Positions 16,154-26,419 are shown, numbered from the stretch's first letter. The stretch is 45,771 bases of DNA from Candidatus Polarisedimenticolia bacterium (GCA_036004685.1 DASYRE010000026.1:1-45771); one strand, 5' to 3'. Made by a program: numbers and translations. The notes: generated by a model from the sequence alone, not told the origin.

Positions 16154-17040
16154 TGAACTTCCAGCAGCTCGTCCTGGCCCTTTCCGAGTTCTGGGCGGGC
16201 CAGGGGGCGGTGATCCAGCAGCCTTACGATCTGGAGGCCGGCGCCGGGACCATGCATCCCGACACGTTTTTCCGGGTCCTCGGCCCCGAGCCCTGGCGCG
16301 GCGCTTATTGCTCCCCCTCGCGCCGCCCGGTCGACGGCCGTTACGGAGAGAATCCTTTCCGCGTGTACCGTCACTACCAGTTCCAGGTGATCCTCAAGCC
16401 CTCCCCGCCCGACGTCCAGGAGCTCTACCTCGCCTCGCTCGCCGCCTTCGGCGTGAAGGTCTCGGAGCACGACGTCCGGTTCGAGGAGGACAACTGGGAG
16501 TCGCCCACGCTCGGGGCCGCGGGCGTGGGCTGGCAGGTCATGCTCGACGGCATGGAGATCTCCCAGTTCACCTATTTCCAGCAGGCGGGAGGCCTCGAGC
16601 TGTCGCCCGTGTCGGCGGAGCTGACGTACGGATCGGAGCGCATCGCCATGTTCCTCAACGGCGTCGAGAACGTGTTCGATCTCGCCTGGAACGACCGTCT
16701 CTCCTACGGCGAGATACGGCGCGACGAGGAAGTCCAGTTCTCGCGCTTCAACTTCGAGGAGGCCGATCTTGCCCTCCACCGGAGGCTGTTCGACGATTAC
16801 GAGGCCGAGGCGCGCCGGCTGCTCGGGAAGAAGCTCTACCTTCCCGCGTATGATTTCTGTCTCCGCTGCTCCCACACCTTCAACGTCCTCGACGCCCGGG
16901 GCTCGGTGAGCACCACGGAGCGGCCGGCCTACATCGGCCGCGTCCGGAGGCTGGCCTGCGCCTGCGCGGAAGGTTACCTTTCGGCGCGCGCCGAGGCCGG
17001 GTTCCCGCTGCTCCCGCGCCCGGCCGGAGGCGCCCGGTGA
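16153..17040 (+). CDS. glyQ: Glycine--tRNA ligase alpha subunit
   Basis: GlyQ is the catalytic-core subunit of the alpha2beta2 bacterial GlyRS. The 295-residue product has the signature [20 protein letters not shown] (in part), class II motif residues around [33 protein letters not shown] and [14 protein letters not shown]. The start is ATG 16153 (GTG 16150 is also in frame). Overlaps recO by 1 nt and glyS by 4 nt. The presence of glyQ and glyS means this organism uses the heterotetrameric rather than the single-chain enzyme. Confidence 0.97.
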   Translation: MNFQQLVLALSEFWAGQGAVIQQPYDLEAGAGTMHPDTFFRVLGPEPWRGAYCSPSRRPVDGRYGENPFRVYRHYQFQVILKPSPPDVQELYLASLAAFGVKVSEHDVRFEEDNWESPTLGAAGVGWQVMLDGMEISQFTYFQQAGGLELSPVSAELTYGSERIAMFLNGVENVFDLAWNDRLSYGEIRRDEEVQFSRFNFEEADLALHRRLFDDYEAEARRLLGKKLYLPAYDFCLRCSHTFNVLDARGSVSTTERPAYIGRVRRLACACAEGYLSARAEAGFPLLPRPAGGAR

Positions 17041-19199
17041 GCGACGCCGCCTCTCCGCGGTTCCTGCTCGAAATCGGCTGCGAGGAAATCCCCGACTCGA
17101 TGATCCTCCCCGCGGTGGAGCATCTCCGGCGGGAGCTCGGCGTCCTGATCGCCAAGGAGAGGCTCGGGACGCTGGCGACGCGCAGCCATCCCCTGGGAAC
17201 GCCGCGACGGCTGGCGATCCTCGCCGGAGGCCTCCTTCCCGGACAGGAGGATCGCGAGATCGTGGTGACCGGCCCGAGGGTGGAGGCCGCCTACGATCCG
17301 CAGGGTCGTCCGACGCGCGCCCTCGAGGGGTTTGCGCGCTCCCACGCGGTGAGCCTCGATCGGATCCGCCGGATCGCCACGCCGAAGGGGGAGTGCGTCG
17401 CCGCGACCAAAGCGGAAAAGGGCAGGAGCGCCTCGGAGGTGCTTTCCGGAGCGCTTCCGGGGCTGATCGGATCGATTCCCTTCGCCAAGACGATGCGCTG
17501 GGGTGAAGGAAGCTTCCGCTTCGTGCGGCCGATCCAGTGGGTCGTCTGCCTGCTGGGAGAGGAGGTCGTGCCGTTCCAGGTCGCGGGCGTCGCCGCCGGG
17601 CGGACGACGCGCGGGGCGCGCTTCGAGGGATCTCCCCCGGTCGAGATTCCCCATCCCCGCGATTACCTCGAGCGGCTGCGCGCCGCTTCGGTCTTGGCGG
17701 ACGTCGGGGAGCGCCGGCGGCGAATCTCCGGCTCCCTGCAGGAGGCGGTGTCGCGGCTCGGCCCAGATTTCCGGCCGGAGGAGCATGCCGACCTTCTGGA
17801 ATCGGTGACCCATCTGCTGGAGCATCCCGTGGCCTGCCCCGGGGGCTTCGACGTCGAGTTTCTGAAGCTTCCGGCGGCCGTGCTGACGACCGCCATGATT
17901 CACCATCAGCGCTTCTTCCCCGTTCGGAAATCGGACGGCGGGCTCGCCCCCCATTACGTGGCGGTCCTGAACTGCCGCGACGCGCCCGACGTCGTGGCGA
18001 AGATACGCCGCGGCAACGAGTGGGTCCTTCGGGCGCGGCTGCGGGACGCCGATTTCTTCTGGAAGGAGGATCTCAAGCGTACCCTTTCGGCTCGCCTTCC
18101 CGATCTGGAAAAGATCCTGTTCGAGGCGACGCTGGGAAGCTACCGGAAAAAAGTGGATCGTCTGGTGCCGCTGTCCGGCGCGCTGTGCCGCGCGCTCGAG
18201 AAGCGTGGGAGGCGCCTCGACGCCTCCCACGTGAGCGAGGCGGCGCGCCTTTGCAAGGCCGATCTGACCACCTTGATGGTCCAGGAGTTCCCGGAGCTCC
18301 AGGGAATCATGGGGGGGCTGTACGCCCGGCACGAGAGCCAGCCGGAGCCGGTGTGCCGCGCCATCGAGCAGCAGTACCTCGGGACGGGCGAAGGGGAGGG
18401 CCGGGCCCGCTTCGAAACCGCCGAAGGAGCGGCCCTGACGATCACCGATCGTCTCGACACGCTAGCCGGGTTCTTCCTCCTGAATCGCCCCCCCACCGGG
18501 TCCCGCGATCCGTTCGGCCTGCGCCGCGGCGCCACGGCGCTCGTCCTGGCAACTCTCGATCAACAGATGAGCTATTCCCTGGCGGCGCTCGCCGACCAGG
18601 CGCGGAAGCTGTTCGCCGATCAGGGCGTCGCCGGCGAAGCCTCCGGCATCGCGCCGCTCTCCGCCTTCGTGGCGGAGCGGCTGCGCCACATCTGCCAGGA
18701 GGTGCATCGATTCCGCTACGACGCCGTGAACGCGGCGCTGGCGACGGGCGCCGACGATCTGCTCGACGCCTTCCGGCGGATCCAGGCGCTGCACGGCATC
18801 CGCGGCCAGATAGATTTCGAGGCGGTGGCTCTGTCGTACCGCCGTGTCCGGAACATCCTGGCGGGACAGTCGGCGGGCGAGCTCCGGGAGCGCTCCCTCT
18901 CTTCCGGACCGGAGCGCGAGCTTTTCGACGCCCTGGCGCGGGAGGAAGAGACCGCGGCGCCACTGCTCGCCGCGGGAGACTACGAAGGGGCGCTCAAGCG
19001 GATGGCGGCGCTGCGCCCGCACCTAGACCGCTTCTTCGAGAAGGTGCTGGTCATGGATCCGGAGCCGGCCACGCGGGCCAATCGCCTGGCCCTGCTTTCG
19101 AGGATTTCTTCGTTCTTCCGGAAGGTCGGAGATTTCGCCGAGATGGTCCTGGAAGGCGACGACGTGCAGGAAGCCGCGCGGGAGGCCAGACATGGGTGA
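17037..19199 (+). CDS. glyS: Glycine--tRNA ligase beta subunit
   Basis: GlyS recognises tRNA-Gly and completes the alpha2beta2 enzyme. The 720-residue length is typical. Seen: N-terminal [21 protein letters not shown] and [21 protein letters not shown], the HD-like region around [21 protein letters not shown] and [23 protein letters not shown], and the C-terminal anticodon-binding [19 protein letters not shown] start within the glyQ stop (GTGA). The 3' end overlaps ppdK by 8 nt. Confidence 0.97.
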   Translation: MSDAASPRFLLEIGCEEIPDSMILPAVEHLRRELGVLIAKERLGTLATRSHPLGTPRRLAILAGGLLPGQEDREIVVTGPRVEAAYDPQGRPTRALEGFARSHAVSLDRIRRIATPKGECVAATKAEKGRSASEVLSGALPGLIGSIPFAKTMRWGEGSFRFVRPIQWVVCLLGEEVVPFQVAGVAAGRTTRGARFEGSPPVEIPHPRDYLERLRAASVLADVGERRRRISGSLQEAVSRLGPDFRPEEHADLLESVTHLLEHPVACPGGFDVEFLKLPAAVLTTAMIHHQRFFPVRKSDGGLAPHYVAVLNCRDAPDVVAKIRRGNEWVLRARLRDADFFWKEDLKRTLSARLPDLEKILFEATLGSYRKKVDRLVPLSGALCRALEKRGRRLDASHVSEAARLCKADLTTLMVQEFPELQGIMGGLYARHESQPEPVCRAIEQQYLGTGEGEGRARFETAEGAALTITDRLDTLAGFFLLNRPPTGSRDPFGLRRGATALVLATLDQQMSYSLAALADQARKLFADQGVAGEASGIAPLSAFVAERLRHICQEVHRFRYDAVNAALATGADDLLDAFRRIQALHGIRGQIDFEAVALSYRRVRNILAGQSAGELRERSLSSGPERELFDALAREEETAAPLLAAGDYEGALKRMAALRPHLDRFFEKVLVMDPEPATRANRLALLSRISSFFRKVGDFAEMVLEGDDVQEAAREARHG

Positions 19200-21924
19200 G
19201 TCCGAGGGGTCGCGGCGGATCTATTTCTTCGGGGCGGGAGAATCGGAGGGGCACGCCGGGATGCGCGAGCTCCTCGGCGGCAAGGGGGCCGATCTGGCCG
19301 AGATGACCCGTCTCGGCATCCCCGTCCCTCCCGGATTCACCATCACCACGGAAGCGTGCCGGCAGTACTTCGAAGGAGAAAACCGGCTTCCGGAGCCGCT
19401 CGTCTCGGAGATCGAGGCGGCGCTCGCGCGGCTGGAGAAGGTGACCGGCAAACGCTTCGGCGACGCCCGCAACCCTTTGCTCGTCTCGGTGCGCTCCGGC
19501 TCGCGCGTTTCCATGCCGGGCATGATGGATACGATCCTGAACCTCGGCCTCGACTTCGAGACCACCGCCGGCCTCGCGTCGCTCACCGGCGACGGCCGTT
19601 TCGCCTGGGACTGCTTCCGGCGGCTGATCCAGATGTACGGGAACGTCGTGCTCGGCCTCGGCTCCTCGCTTTTCGAGAAAGCGCTCGAGGAGACCCGCCA
19701 CCGCAGCGGAGCCCCGGAGGACTCCGGCCTTTCCGCGGCGGTCCTGGAGGATCTCACGAGGCGCTACCTGGCCATCGTGCGCGGCGTCGGCGGGGTCGAT
19801 TTTCCCCTCGATTCCCGGCAGCAGCTGCTGGGGGCCGTGGGGGCCGTGTTTCGATCCTGGAGGAACGAGCGGGCCGTCACCTACCGGAAGCTCCACAGGA
19901 TCCCCGAGGACTGGGGGACGGCCGTCAGCATCCAATCGATGGTATTCGGCAACCGGGGAGAGACCTCGGCGACCGGGGTGGCCTTCACCCGGAATCCCGC
20001 GACCGGCGAGCGGCGGCATTACGGGGAGTACCTTCCGAACGCCCAGGGGGAAGACGTGGTCGCGGGGATCCGGACCCCCCGGCCGCTGAGCCGCGGCGGA
20101 GCGTCCTCCCTGCCGTCGCTCGAAGAGACGATGCCCGCCACCCACCGCGATCTGCTGGAGATCTTCGCCAGGCTCGAGCGCCATTACCAGGACATGCTCG
20201 ACATCGAGTTCACCGTCGAGGAGGGCAAGCTCTACATCCTCCAGTCCCGCCGGGGCAAGCGCACCGGATTCGCCTCGGTGCGCTGCGCCGTGGAGATGGT
20301 GGAGGAAGGGCTGATCGATCCGGCCACCGCGGTGGGGCGGGTCGAGCCGGAGCAGCTGACCCAGCTGCTGGCTCCGATCTTCGAGCCCGCCGAGAAGCAG
20401 CGGGCGCTCGAATCGGGAAGAATCCTGGCGCGCGGCCTGAACGCCGGGCCCGGCGCCGCGTCGGGAAAAGCGGCCCTCTCCGCCGAGCGCGTGGTGGAGA
20501 TGGCCTCGAAAGGGGAGAAGGTCATCCTCGTGCGCCTCGAAACGTCTCCCGAGGACATCGCCGGAATGGCCGCGGCCGAGGGGATTCTCACGGCGCGCGG
20601 CGGCATGACCTCGCACGCGGCGGTCGTGGCGCGCGGCATGGGAAAGGTGTGCGTCGTGGGATGCTCCGATCTGGCGGTCGATCCGGAGAATCGGACGCTG
20701 CGCTTCAAGGGCCGGCCGATTCAGGAGGGCCAGCCCCTTTCGATCGACGGCACCACCGGCGAGGTGATCGAGGGATCGCTTCCCACGCTCCCCTCCGAGA
20801 TCATCCAGGTGCTGGTCGACGGCTCGCTTCCGATGGATCGATCGCTGGTGTACCGTCAGTTCCGGCTCCTTCTCGAATGGGCCGACGGCATCCGCGCGCT
20901 GGGAGTCCGCACGAACGCCGACACTCCCACCGACGCCCGGGTGGCTCGCGCTTTCGGCGCCTCGGGGATCGGATTGTGCCGCACCGAGCACATGTTCTTC
21001 GGCAACGATCGGATCCCGACGGTGCGCGAGATGATCCTCTCCGACACCGAGGCGGAGCGGCGGCGCGCCTTGGCGAAGCTCCTGCCGATGCAGCGCCAGG
21101 ACTTCCTCGGGATCTTCAAGGAGATGGAAGGGCTGCCCGTGACGATCCGGCTGCTCGATCCGCCGCTCCACGAGTTCCTTCCCCGCGAGCGCTCCGCCCT
21201 CGAGCAAGTCGCCTCCGAGATGGGGGTGAGCGTCGAGCGGCTGAGGAACAAGGTCGAGAGCCTGCACGAGTTCAATCCCATGCTGGGGCACCGGGGATGC
21301 CGTCTCGGGATCACCTATCCGGAGATTTACGAGGTCCAGGTGAGGGCGATCTTCGAGGCCGGAGGGACGCTGGTCCGCGAGGGAAACAAGGTGCTGCCCG
21401 AGGTCATGATCCCGCTGGTCGGAATCTGCGAGGAATACCGCCGCCTGGCCTCCATGGTCCATCGCGTGGCGGAGCAGGTGATGCGCGAGACGGGAAGCCG
21501 GGTTCCGTATCGCACCGGGACGATGATCGAGATCCCGCGTGCCTGCCTGATGGCGGAGGAAATCGGCCGGCACGCCGAGTTCTTCTCGTTCGGCACCAAC
21601 GACCTGACGCAGCTGGGATTCGGCTTCTCGCGCGACGACGCGGGCGTCTACCTTCCCTCCTACGTGGAGCAGGGAATCCTGCCGCACGATCCGTTCCAGA
21701 GCATCGACCGGGAAGGCATCGGCTCCCTCGTCCGGGTCGCGGTCCAGGGGGGGAGAAAGGGGAGAGCCGATCTGAAGATCGGGATCTGCGGGGAGCACGG
21801 AGGCGATCCCCAGTCGATCGAGTTCTTCCATGAGGCCGGGCTGGATTACGTCAGCTGCTCCCCCTATCGCGTCCCGGTGGCGCGGCTGGCGGCGGCCCGC
21901 GCCGCCCTGTCCCATCCTCGCTGA
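19192..21924 (+). CDS. ppdK: Pyruvate, phosphate dikinase
   Basis: PPDK reversibly converts pyruvate, ATP and phosphate into PEP, AMP and pyrophosphate, serving gluconeogenesis or PPi-driven glycolysis. The 910-residue product has the usual order: ATP-grasp domain (LGGKGADLAEM, RSGSRVSMPGMMDTILNLG), swivelling phosphohistidine domain with catalytic His475 in GGMTSHAAVVARGMGKVCVVG (in part), and the PEP/pyruvate barrel (GLCRTEHMFF, LDPPLHEFLP, SFGTNDLTQ) with catalytic Cys866 in ICGEHGGDP. Gene placement in a chain with glyS and rimK has no obvious metabolic logic. Confidence 0.97.
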   Translation: MGESEGSRRIYFFGAGESEGHAGMRELLGGKGADLAEMTRLGIPVPPGFTITTEACRQYFEGENRLPEPLVSEIEAALARLEKVTGKRFGDARNPLLVSVRSGSRVSMPGMMDTILNLGLDFETTAGLASLTGDGRFAWDCFRRLIQMYGNVVLGLGSSLFEKALEETRHRSGAPEDSGLSAAVLEDLTRRYLAIVRGVGGVDFPLDSRQQLLGAVGAVFRSWRNERAVTYRKLHRIPEDWGTAVSIQSMVFGNRGETSATGVAFTRNPATGERRHYGEYLPNAQGEDVVAGIRTPRPLSRGGASSLPSLEETMPATHRDLLEIFARLERHYQDMLDIEFTVEEGKLYILQSRRGKRTGFASVRCAVEMVEEGLIDPATAVGRVEPEQLTQLLAPIFEPAEKQRALESGRILARGLNAGPGAASGKAALSAERVVEMASKGEKVILVRLETSPEDIAGMAAAEGILTARGGMTSHAAVVARGMGKVCVVGCSDLAVDPENRTLRFKGRPIQEGQPLSIDGTTGEVIEGSLPTLPSEIIQVLVDGSLPMDRSLVYRQFRLLLEWADGIRALGVRTNADTPTDARVARAFGASGIGLCRTEHMFFGNDRIPTVREMILSDTEAERRRALAKLLPMQRQDFLGIFKEMEGLPVTIRLLDPPLHEFLPRERSALEQVASEMGVSVERLRNKVESLHEFNPMLGHRGCRLGITYPEIYEVQVRAIFEAGGTLVREGNKVLPEVMIPLVGICEEYRRLASMVHRVAEQVMRETGSRVPYRTGTMIEIPRACLMAEEIGRHAEFFSFGTNDLTQLGFGFSRDDAGVYLPSYVEQGILPHDPFQSIDREGIGSLVRVAVQGGRKGRADLKIGICGEHGGDPQSIEFFHEAGLDYVSCSPYRVPVARLAAARAALSHPR

Positions 21925-21948
21925 ACGGCCGGAAGGGGAGTCGGCTCG

Positions 21949-22842
21949 TTGAGAATCGCCATCCTGTCGCGCAAGCGCACCCTGTACACCACCCGCCGGC
22001 TCATCGACGCCACCCGGTCCCTCGGCCACGAGCCGGTCGTCCTCGATCCCCTGAAGTGCTTCCTTCTCCTGGGGAGGCGCTCGCCTGAGATCTATTACGC
22101 CGCCGCCGACCGCCCCCTGCCGCGGATGGACCTCGTGATCCCCCGCATCGGCGCCTCCGTCACCGAGCACGGCCTGGCCGTGGTGAACCAGTTTGACATG
22201 ATGGGCGTGCCGATCGTCAACAACTCGCAGCCCATCGCGCGCTCGCGCGACAAGCTCCGCTGCTTCCAGCTCCTGTCGCGGAAGGACATCGACATCCCGC
22301 GCACCGTGGTGGCCCGCGAGCCGCATCAGATCGGCGCCGCGCTCGAGGCGGTCGGCGGCCCTCCCGTCGTCCTCAAGCTGATCCGGGGGACCCAGGGGAT
22401 CGGCGTGATCCTGGCGGAGACGGAACAGGCGGTGCTCTCGGTGCTCGACACTCTCTGGTCGCTGGGCCAGACGATCCTGATCCAGGAGTTCGTGGCCGAG
22501 TCCGAGGGGCGCGACATCCGGGCGCTGGTCGTGGGGAACCGCGTGGTGACGGCCATGCGCCGGCAAGCGCGCTTCGGGGAGTTTCGCTCGAACATCCACC
22601 GCGGCGGCGACGGCGTGGTGGTGGACCTGGACGAGCGCACCCGGCGGACCGCGGTCCACGCGACCCAGGTGATGGGGCTCCAGGTGGCCGGGGTGGACCT
22701 GCTCGAATCCCACGAGGGGCCGAAAGTGATGGAGGTCAACTCCTCGCCCGGCTTCGAGGGGCTCGAAGAGGCCACCGGCCTGGGGATCGCCGAGATCATC
22801 GTCAACTACGCCGTGCGCTTCGCGCGCCGGAGGATCGGATGA
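21949..22842 (+). CDS. rimK: RimK-type ribosomal protein S6 glutamate ligase
   Basis: RimK adds glutamate residues to the C-terminus of ribosomal protein S6 in an ATP-dependent reaction. The 297-residue ATP-grasp protein closely follows E. coli RimK: start IAILSRKRTLYTTRRL, VIPRIGASVTEHG, ARSRDKLRCFQLL, LKLIRGTQGIGVILAET, then GEFRSNIHRGGDG and metal-binding EVNSSPGFEGLE. It starts at TTG 21949 after GGAAGGGGAG. The stop overlaps the next gene's ATG (ATGA). rpsF in this window encodes a candidate substrate with an acidic tail ending EAE; relatives (LysX, CofF) use other acceptors, but similarity favours RimK. Confidence 0.93.
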   Translation: MRIAILSRKRTLYTTRRLIDATRSLGHEPVVLDPLKCFLLLGRRSPEIYYAAADRPLPRMDLVIPRIGASVTEHGLAVVNQFDMMGVPIVNNSQPIARSRDKLRCFQLLSRKDIDIPRTVVAREPHQIGAALEAVGGPPVVLKLIRGTQGIGVILAETEQAVLSVLDTLWSLGQTILIQEFVAESEGRDIRALVVGNRVVTAMRRQARFGEFRSNIHRGGDGVVVDLDERTRRTAVHATQVMGLQVAGVDLLESHEGPKVMEVNSSPGFEGLEEATGLGIAEIIVNYAVRFARRRIG

Positions 22843-23861
22843 GCGACGAGCTGAAGATCGGCGGCAAACCGATCAACCCTGGAGAAACCCAGGAGATTCT
22901 CCTCAAGATCAGCGAGTTCTACACCGCCCAGCCGGTGAACATCCCCGTCACGGTGGTGCGCGGCGCCCAGGAAGGTCCGCGGGTCTTCCTGACGGCGGCC
23001 ATCCACGGCGACGAGCTGAACGGCATCGAGATCGTCCGCCGGATCATGACCGAGCTGGATCCGGCGACGCTGAAGGGGACGGTGCTCTGCACGCCCGTCC
23101 TGAATCGCTGGGGGTTCCTGAGCCACTCCCGCTACCTGCCCGGCCGCCGGGACCTGAACCGCTACTTTCCGGGGAATCCCGAGGGAAACCTCGCGGCGCG
23201 CGTGGCCCACAAGATCTTCACCGAAATCGTCCAGAAGGCCGAATACGGCATCGACATGCACACGGCGGCGGTCGGCCGCACCAACCTGGCCCACATCCGG
23301 GGCGACATGGACCACGATCAGGTCAGAAAAATCGCCCGGGCCTTCGGCACCGAGATCATCATCGACCTGCCGGCCGCCGGAGGGACGCTGCGCTCGGCGG
23401 CGACGCGGGCGGGAATCCCCACCATCATCCTCGAGGCGGGGGAGACCTTCCTGTTCCAGAGGTCGATGGTCACGAAAGGGGTCCTGGGGGTGAAGAACGT
23501 CCTGCGGGAGCTCGGAATGATCGAATGGACTCCCCGCGAGCCCCCGTTCCAGGTGATCGTGAAGGTCTCGGAGTGGGTCCGCGCCGAGCGCGGGGGAATC
23601 CTGGACATTCGCGTGCGACCGGGGGATCTCGTCTACGAGGGGAACGAAATCGCCGTCGTGACGACGCCGTTCGGCCGGGAAGTCACCACGCTTCGCTGCC
23701 CTCTGACGGGTCTGGTGATCGGCATCACGACGATTCCGCTCGTCCAGCCGGGGGACGCGATCTGCAACATCGCCAAGCTGGAGAAGACCCTGCCGACGGT
23801 GGAGAAGTATTGCGCCGAGGATCCTTCCGGGCGGAAACATCTCCCCTTGGAAGAGGAGTAA
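22839..23861 (+). CDS. Succinylglutamate desuccinylase/aspartoacylase-family (M14) hydrolase
   Basis: A 340-residue zinc hydrolase of the AstE/AspA branch of carboxypeptidase family M14. Zinc ligands are visible as His56 and Glu59 in AIHGDELNG and His141 in DMHTAAVG; the probable catalytic Glu lies in ILEAGE. The C-terminal part has a barrel-sandwich-like segment (RVRPGDLVYEGNEIAVV). The family cleaves amide bonds of N-acyl amino acids. Its ATGA overlap with rimK suggests a paired function, perhaps removing glutamates that RimK adds; that is inference. No arginine-degradation (ast) genes are nearby, so a simple AstE role is unlikely. Confidence 0.88.
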   Translation: MSDELKIGGKPINPGETQEILLKISEFYTAQPVNIPVTVVRGAQEGPRVFLTAAIHGDELNGIEIVRRIMTELDPATLKGTVLCTPVLNRWGFLSHSRYLPGRRDLNRYFPGNPEGNLAARVAHKIFTEIVQKAEYGIDMHTAAVGRTNLAHIRGDMDHDQVRKIARAFGTEIIIDLPAAGGTLRSAATRAGIPTIILEAGETFLFQRSMVTKGVLGVKNVLRELGMIEWTPREPPFQVIVKVSEWVRAERGGILDIRVRPGDLVYEGNEIAVVTTPFGREVTTLRCPLTGLVIGITTIPLVQPGDAICNIAKLEKTLPTVEKYCAEDPSGRKHLPLEEE

Positions 23862-23867
23862 ACGTCC

Positions 23868-25613
23868 ATGGGCAAGATCCGGCCTCTCGAAGCGCACACC
23901 GCCAACCAGATCGCCGCCGGGGAGGTGATCGAGAGGCCGGCGTCGGTCGTGAAGGAGCTGATCGAGAATTCCCTCGACGCGGGAGCCGGCGAGATCCGGG
24001 TGCAGGTCTCGCGCGGCGGCGAAGCGGAGATCCGCGTGCTCGACGACGGGGAGGGGATGGACGCCGAGGACCTCCTCCTGTCGCTCGGGCGCCACGCGAC
24101 CTCCAAGCTCGCGAGCCTGGACGAGCTGGCGCGCCTGGAAACGCTCGGCTTCCGCGGCGAGGCGCTTCCCGCCATCGCCTCGGTGTCGCGGATGATTCTC
24201 GAGAGCTGCCCCGACGATTCGGCGCGCGGCTGCCGGCTGCGCGTCGACGGCGGCAAGATCTCCGCCCCCGAGACGGCGGGACACCCGCGCGGCACGAGCG
24301 TGACGGTGCGCTCGCTCTTCTTCAATGCCCCCGCCCGGCGGAAGTTCCTGCGATCGGCCGCCACGGAGTCGGGGCACATCGCCGAGACCCTGCTACGCTT
24401 CGCCCTGGCGCACTTCGATCGGCGGTTCTTCCTGGAGGCCGACGGGAAAATAGTGCTGGACGCGCCTCCGGCTATCCATCGGAGCGAGCGGGCCAGCCAG
24501 GTTTTCGGGGCCGGCCTGACGAAGCGCCTGATCCCCTTCGAGGGGAGCGCCGGGGCCTACCGCGTTTCCGGATTCGCCTCGCGCCCCGATTTCACCCGCT
24601 CCTCCAGCCGGGACGTCTGGCTCTTCGTGAACGGCCGGATCGTCCGCGACCGCGGATTGCTCCACGCCGTCGCCGGCGCCTATCACACGCTTCTCCCCCG
24701 CGGGCGGCACCCTTTCGCGCTGGTCTTCCTCGAGGTTCCACCGGAACGCCTGGACGTGAACGTCCACCCCGCCAAGTGGGAGGTGCGTCTGGCGGAGCCC
24801 GGAGTCGTCCACGAGGCGCTGCGGCAGGCGATCGCCTCCTCGTTGCGGCGGGAAAGACCGGTCACGGCGCTTTCGGGCTTCGCCCCGATCCCCGCTTCCG
24901 AAAACGAAGAGACGGGAAGCTTCCCGGACGCGGGCAGGAAGGCCGGCCGGCCGGGGCCCGCGGCCGCCGACTCCGGAGCCTGGGAATTCGGCCCCGGGCC
25001 CTCCCCGCCGGCGACTCTGTTCGACGCTCCGCCGAGTCCGATCGGCCGGCTCGTCCCCCTGGTCCAGTACCGCGAGAGTTACATCATCGCGGCCGATGGC
25101 GGTGGGCTGGTGATCGTGGACCAGCACGTGGCCCACGAGCGGATTCTGTACGAGCAGCTGCTCGAGGCCTCCGAGACCGAGAAGGTGAGACGGCAGGCCC
25201 TCCTCTTCCCGGTGACGCTGGAGTTGGATCCCCGGCGCCTCCGGAAGCTGGAAGAGGCGAAACCGACCCTGGAGCGCCTCGGGTTCCTCCTGGAGCCCTT
25301 CGGAGAGGGCAGCCTTCTGGTGCGCGAGGTCCCCGAGGTGCTGGGAAGCGGCGACGTGGCGATGCTGCTGGCCGACATGGCGGACGATCTGGAGGGGCGC
25401 GGTGGCCCGGCGGAAAGGATGCGGGACCGTCTCGCGGCCGCCACCGCCTGCCACGCCGCCGTCAAGGTGAACTTTCCCCTCACCTTGGAGAAGATGTCCT
25501 TCCTGCTCAACGAGCTATCCTCGACCCGGAGCCCGATGACCTGCCCCCACGGCCGCCCCATCCTCCTCCGCCTCGCCCAGCGGGACCTCGAAAAAGCCTT
25601 CCACCGGCGCTGA
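23868..25613 (+). CDS. mutL: DNA mismatch repair protein MutL, endonuclease type
   Basis: MutL links MutS mismatch recognition to strand removal. The 581-residue product has the GHKL ATPase (IAAGEVIERPASVVKEL, ENSLDAGA, DDGEGM, LGFRGEALPAI), the transducer domain with VNVHPAKWEVR, a Pro/Gly-rich linker near residues 340-390, and the C-terminal dimer domain. The latter carries DQHVAHERILYE (endonuclease motif DQHA-x2-E-x4-E with Val for Ala), ACHAAVK and CPHGRP, so this is a nicking MutL as in bacteria lacking MutH. It starts 6 nt after the M14 gene and ends the recO-mutL chain. A miaA gene, often next, is absent. Confidence 0.96.
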   Translation: MGKIRPLEAHTANQIAAGEVIERPASVVKELIENSLDAGAGEIRVQVSRGGEAEIRVLDDGEGMDAEDLLLSLGRHATSKLASLDELARLETLGFRGEALPAIASVSRMILESCPDDSARGCRLRVDGGKISAPETAGHPRGTSVTVRSLFFNAPARRKFLRSAATESGHIAETLLRFALAHFDRRFFLEADGKIVLDAPPAIHRSERASQVFGAGLTKRLIPFEGSAGAYRVSGFASRPDFTRSSSRDVWLFVNGRIVRDRGLLHAVAGAYHTLLPRGRHPFALVFLEVPPERLDVNVHPAKWEVRLAEPGVVHEALRQAIASSLRRERPVTALSGFAPIPASENEETGSFPDAGRKAGRPGPAAADSGAWEFGPGPSPPATLFDAPPSPIGRLVPLVQYRESYIIAADGGGLVIVDQHVAHERILYEQLLEASETEKVRRQALLFPVTLELDPRRLRKLEEAKPTLERLGFLLEPFGEGSLLVREVPEVLGSGDVAMLLADMADDLEGRGGPAERMRDRLAAATACHAAVKVNFPLTLEKMSFLLNELSSTRSPMTCPHGRPILLRLAQRDLEKAFHRR

Positions 25614-25619
25614 ATCTCG

Positions 25620-25648
25620 TTGAAAAGCATGCTGGATCGCGGTAAGAT
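25620..25648 (+). promoter_or_regulatory. Predicted sigma-70 promoter of the transglycosylase gene
   Basis: TTGAAA (25620-25625), a 17-nt spacer and TAAGAT (25643-25648), right after the mutL stop. A start near 25655 leaves a 45-nt leader. Confidence 0.65.
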
Positions 25649-25699
25649 TCAAGCACTTGGACGATCAAGCCGGATCGAGCCAAGCCGTCATCATAGGTG

Positions 25700-26419
25700 A
25701 TGAAGATTCGCCGACGAAACTGGGCAGCCTTGCGTCTTTTCCTGCTTCTCACCGGGGCGGTGACGATCGCGTCGCCGGCCCTTGCCGTGCATCGCGTCAC
25801 CCTGGCGAGCGGAAGTCATTTCGACGCCGAAGCTTACCGGATCGAGAAGAACCTGATGGTCTTCTCCCTGACCGGCGGGGGCGAGATCGGCTTTCCGGCC
25901 CAGAACGTCGTCCGGATCGAGGAGCATGCTCTCCCGCCGCAGCCAAGATCGGAGTCGAGGCCGGCCGCCGGGTCTCCGGCAGCGTCGCGGGCCGCGCCGC
26001 CTCCGGCCCCCGCGGCGCGCCCGCACGTCTCGCCCTACGATCCCGAGCCCGGCGTCCGCGCCCTGATCCAGGAAATCGCCAGCCGGCAGGAAGTCGATCC
26101 CAGGCTTCTGGCAGCGATGGTCAAGGTGGAGTCGAACTTCGATCCGTACGCCGTGTCCTACAAGGGGGCCATGGGGTTGATGCAGCTCATGCCGGGCACG
26201 GCGGAGCGCTTTCAGGTGGGAAACACGTTCGATCCCGCCGAGAACCTCGAAGGCGGAACCCGCTACCTCAAGGAGCTGCTTAACCGCTACGGAGAGGTCC
26301 GGCTCGCCTTAGCGGCCTACAACGCCGGTGAAGACGCGGTCGACCGATATCGAGGCGTTCCGCCCTTCCGGGAGACCCAGGCCTACGTCGGCCGTATTCT
26401 TCGGCTCCTCAATCCCTAA
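25700..26419 (+). CDS. Exported lytic transglycosylase (SLT domain)
   Basis: A 239-residue exported enzyme that cleaves the MurNAc-GlcNAc bond of peptidoglycan with 1,6-anhydro ring formation. Residues 1-29 form a signal peptide ([17 protein letters not shown], cleavage after ALA). A small beta-rich segment follows ([35 protein letters not shown]), a Pro/Ala linker near 79-108, then the SLT domain: catalytic Glu144 in [36 protein letters not shown] and [16 protein letters not shown] directly before (25697) is the other possible start. Its last 111 nt overlap the convergent TPR gene. Confidence 0.92.
   Translation: MKIRRRNWAALRLFLLLTGAVTIASPALAVHRVTLASGSHFDAEAYRIEKNLMVFSLTGGGEIGFPAQNVVRIEEHALPPQPRSESRPAAGSPAASRAAPPPAPAARPHVSPYDPEPGVRALIQEIASRQEVDPRLLAAMVKVESNFDPYAVSYKGAMGLMQLMPGTAERFQVGNTFDPAENLEGGTRYLKELLNRYGEVRLALAAYNAGEDAVDRYRGVPPFRETQAYVGRILRLLNP

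Noticed and set aside
19051-22713. 1220-codon open frame on the minus strand across ppdK and rimK
   Set aside because: It is antisense to clearly conserved genes and has no motif; long antisense frames arise from the high GC at third positions.
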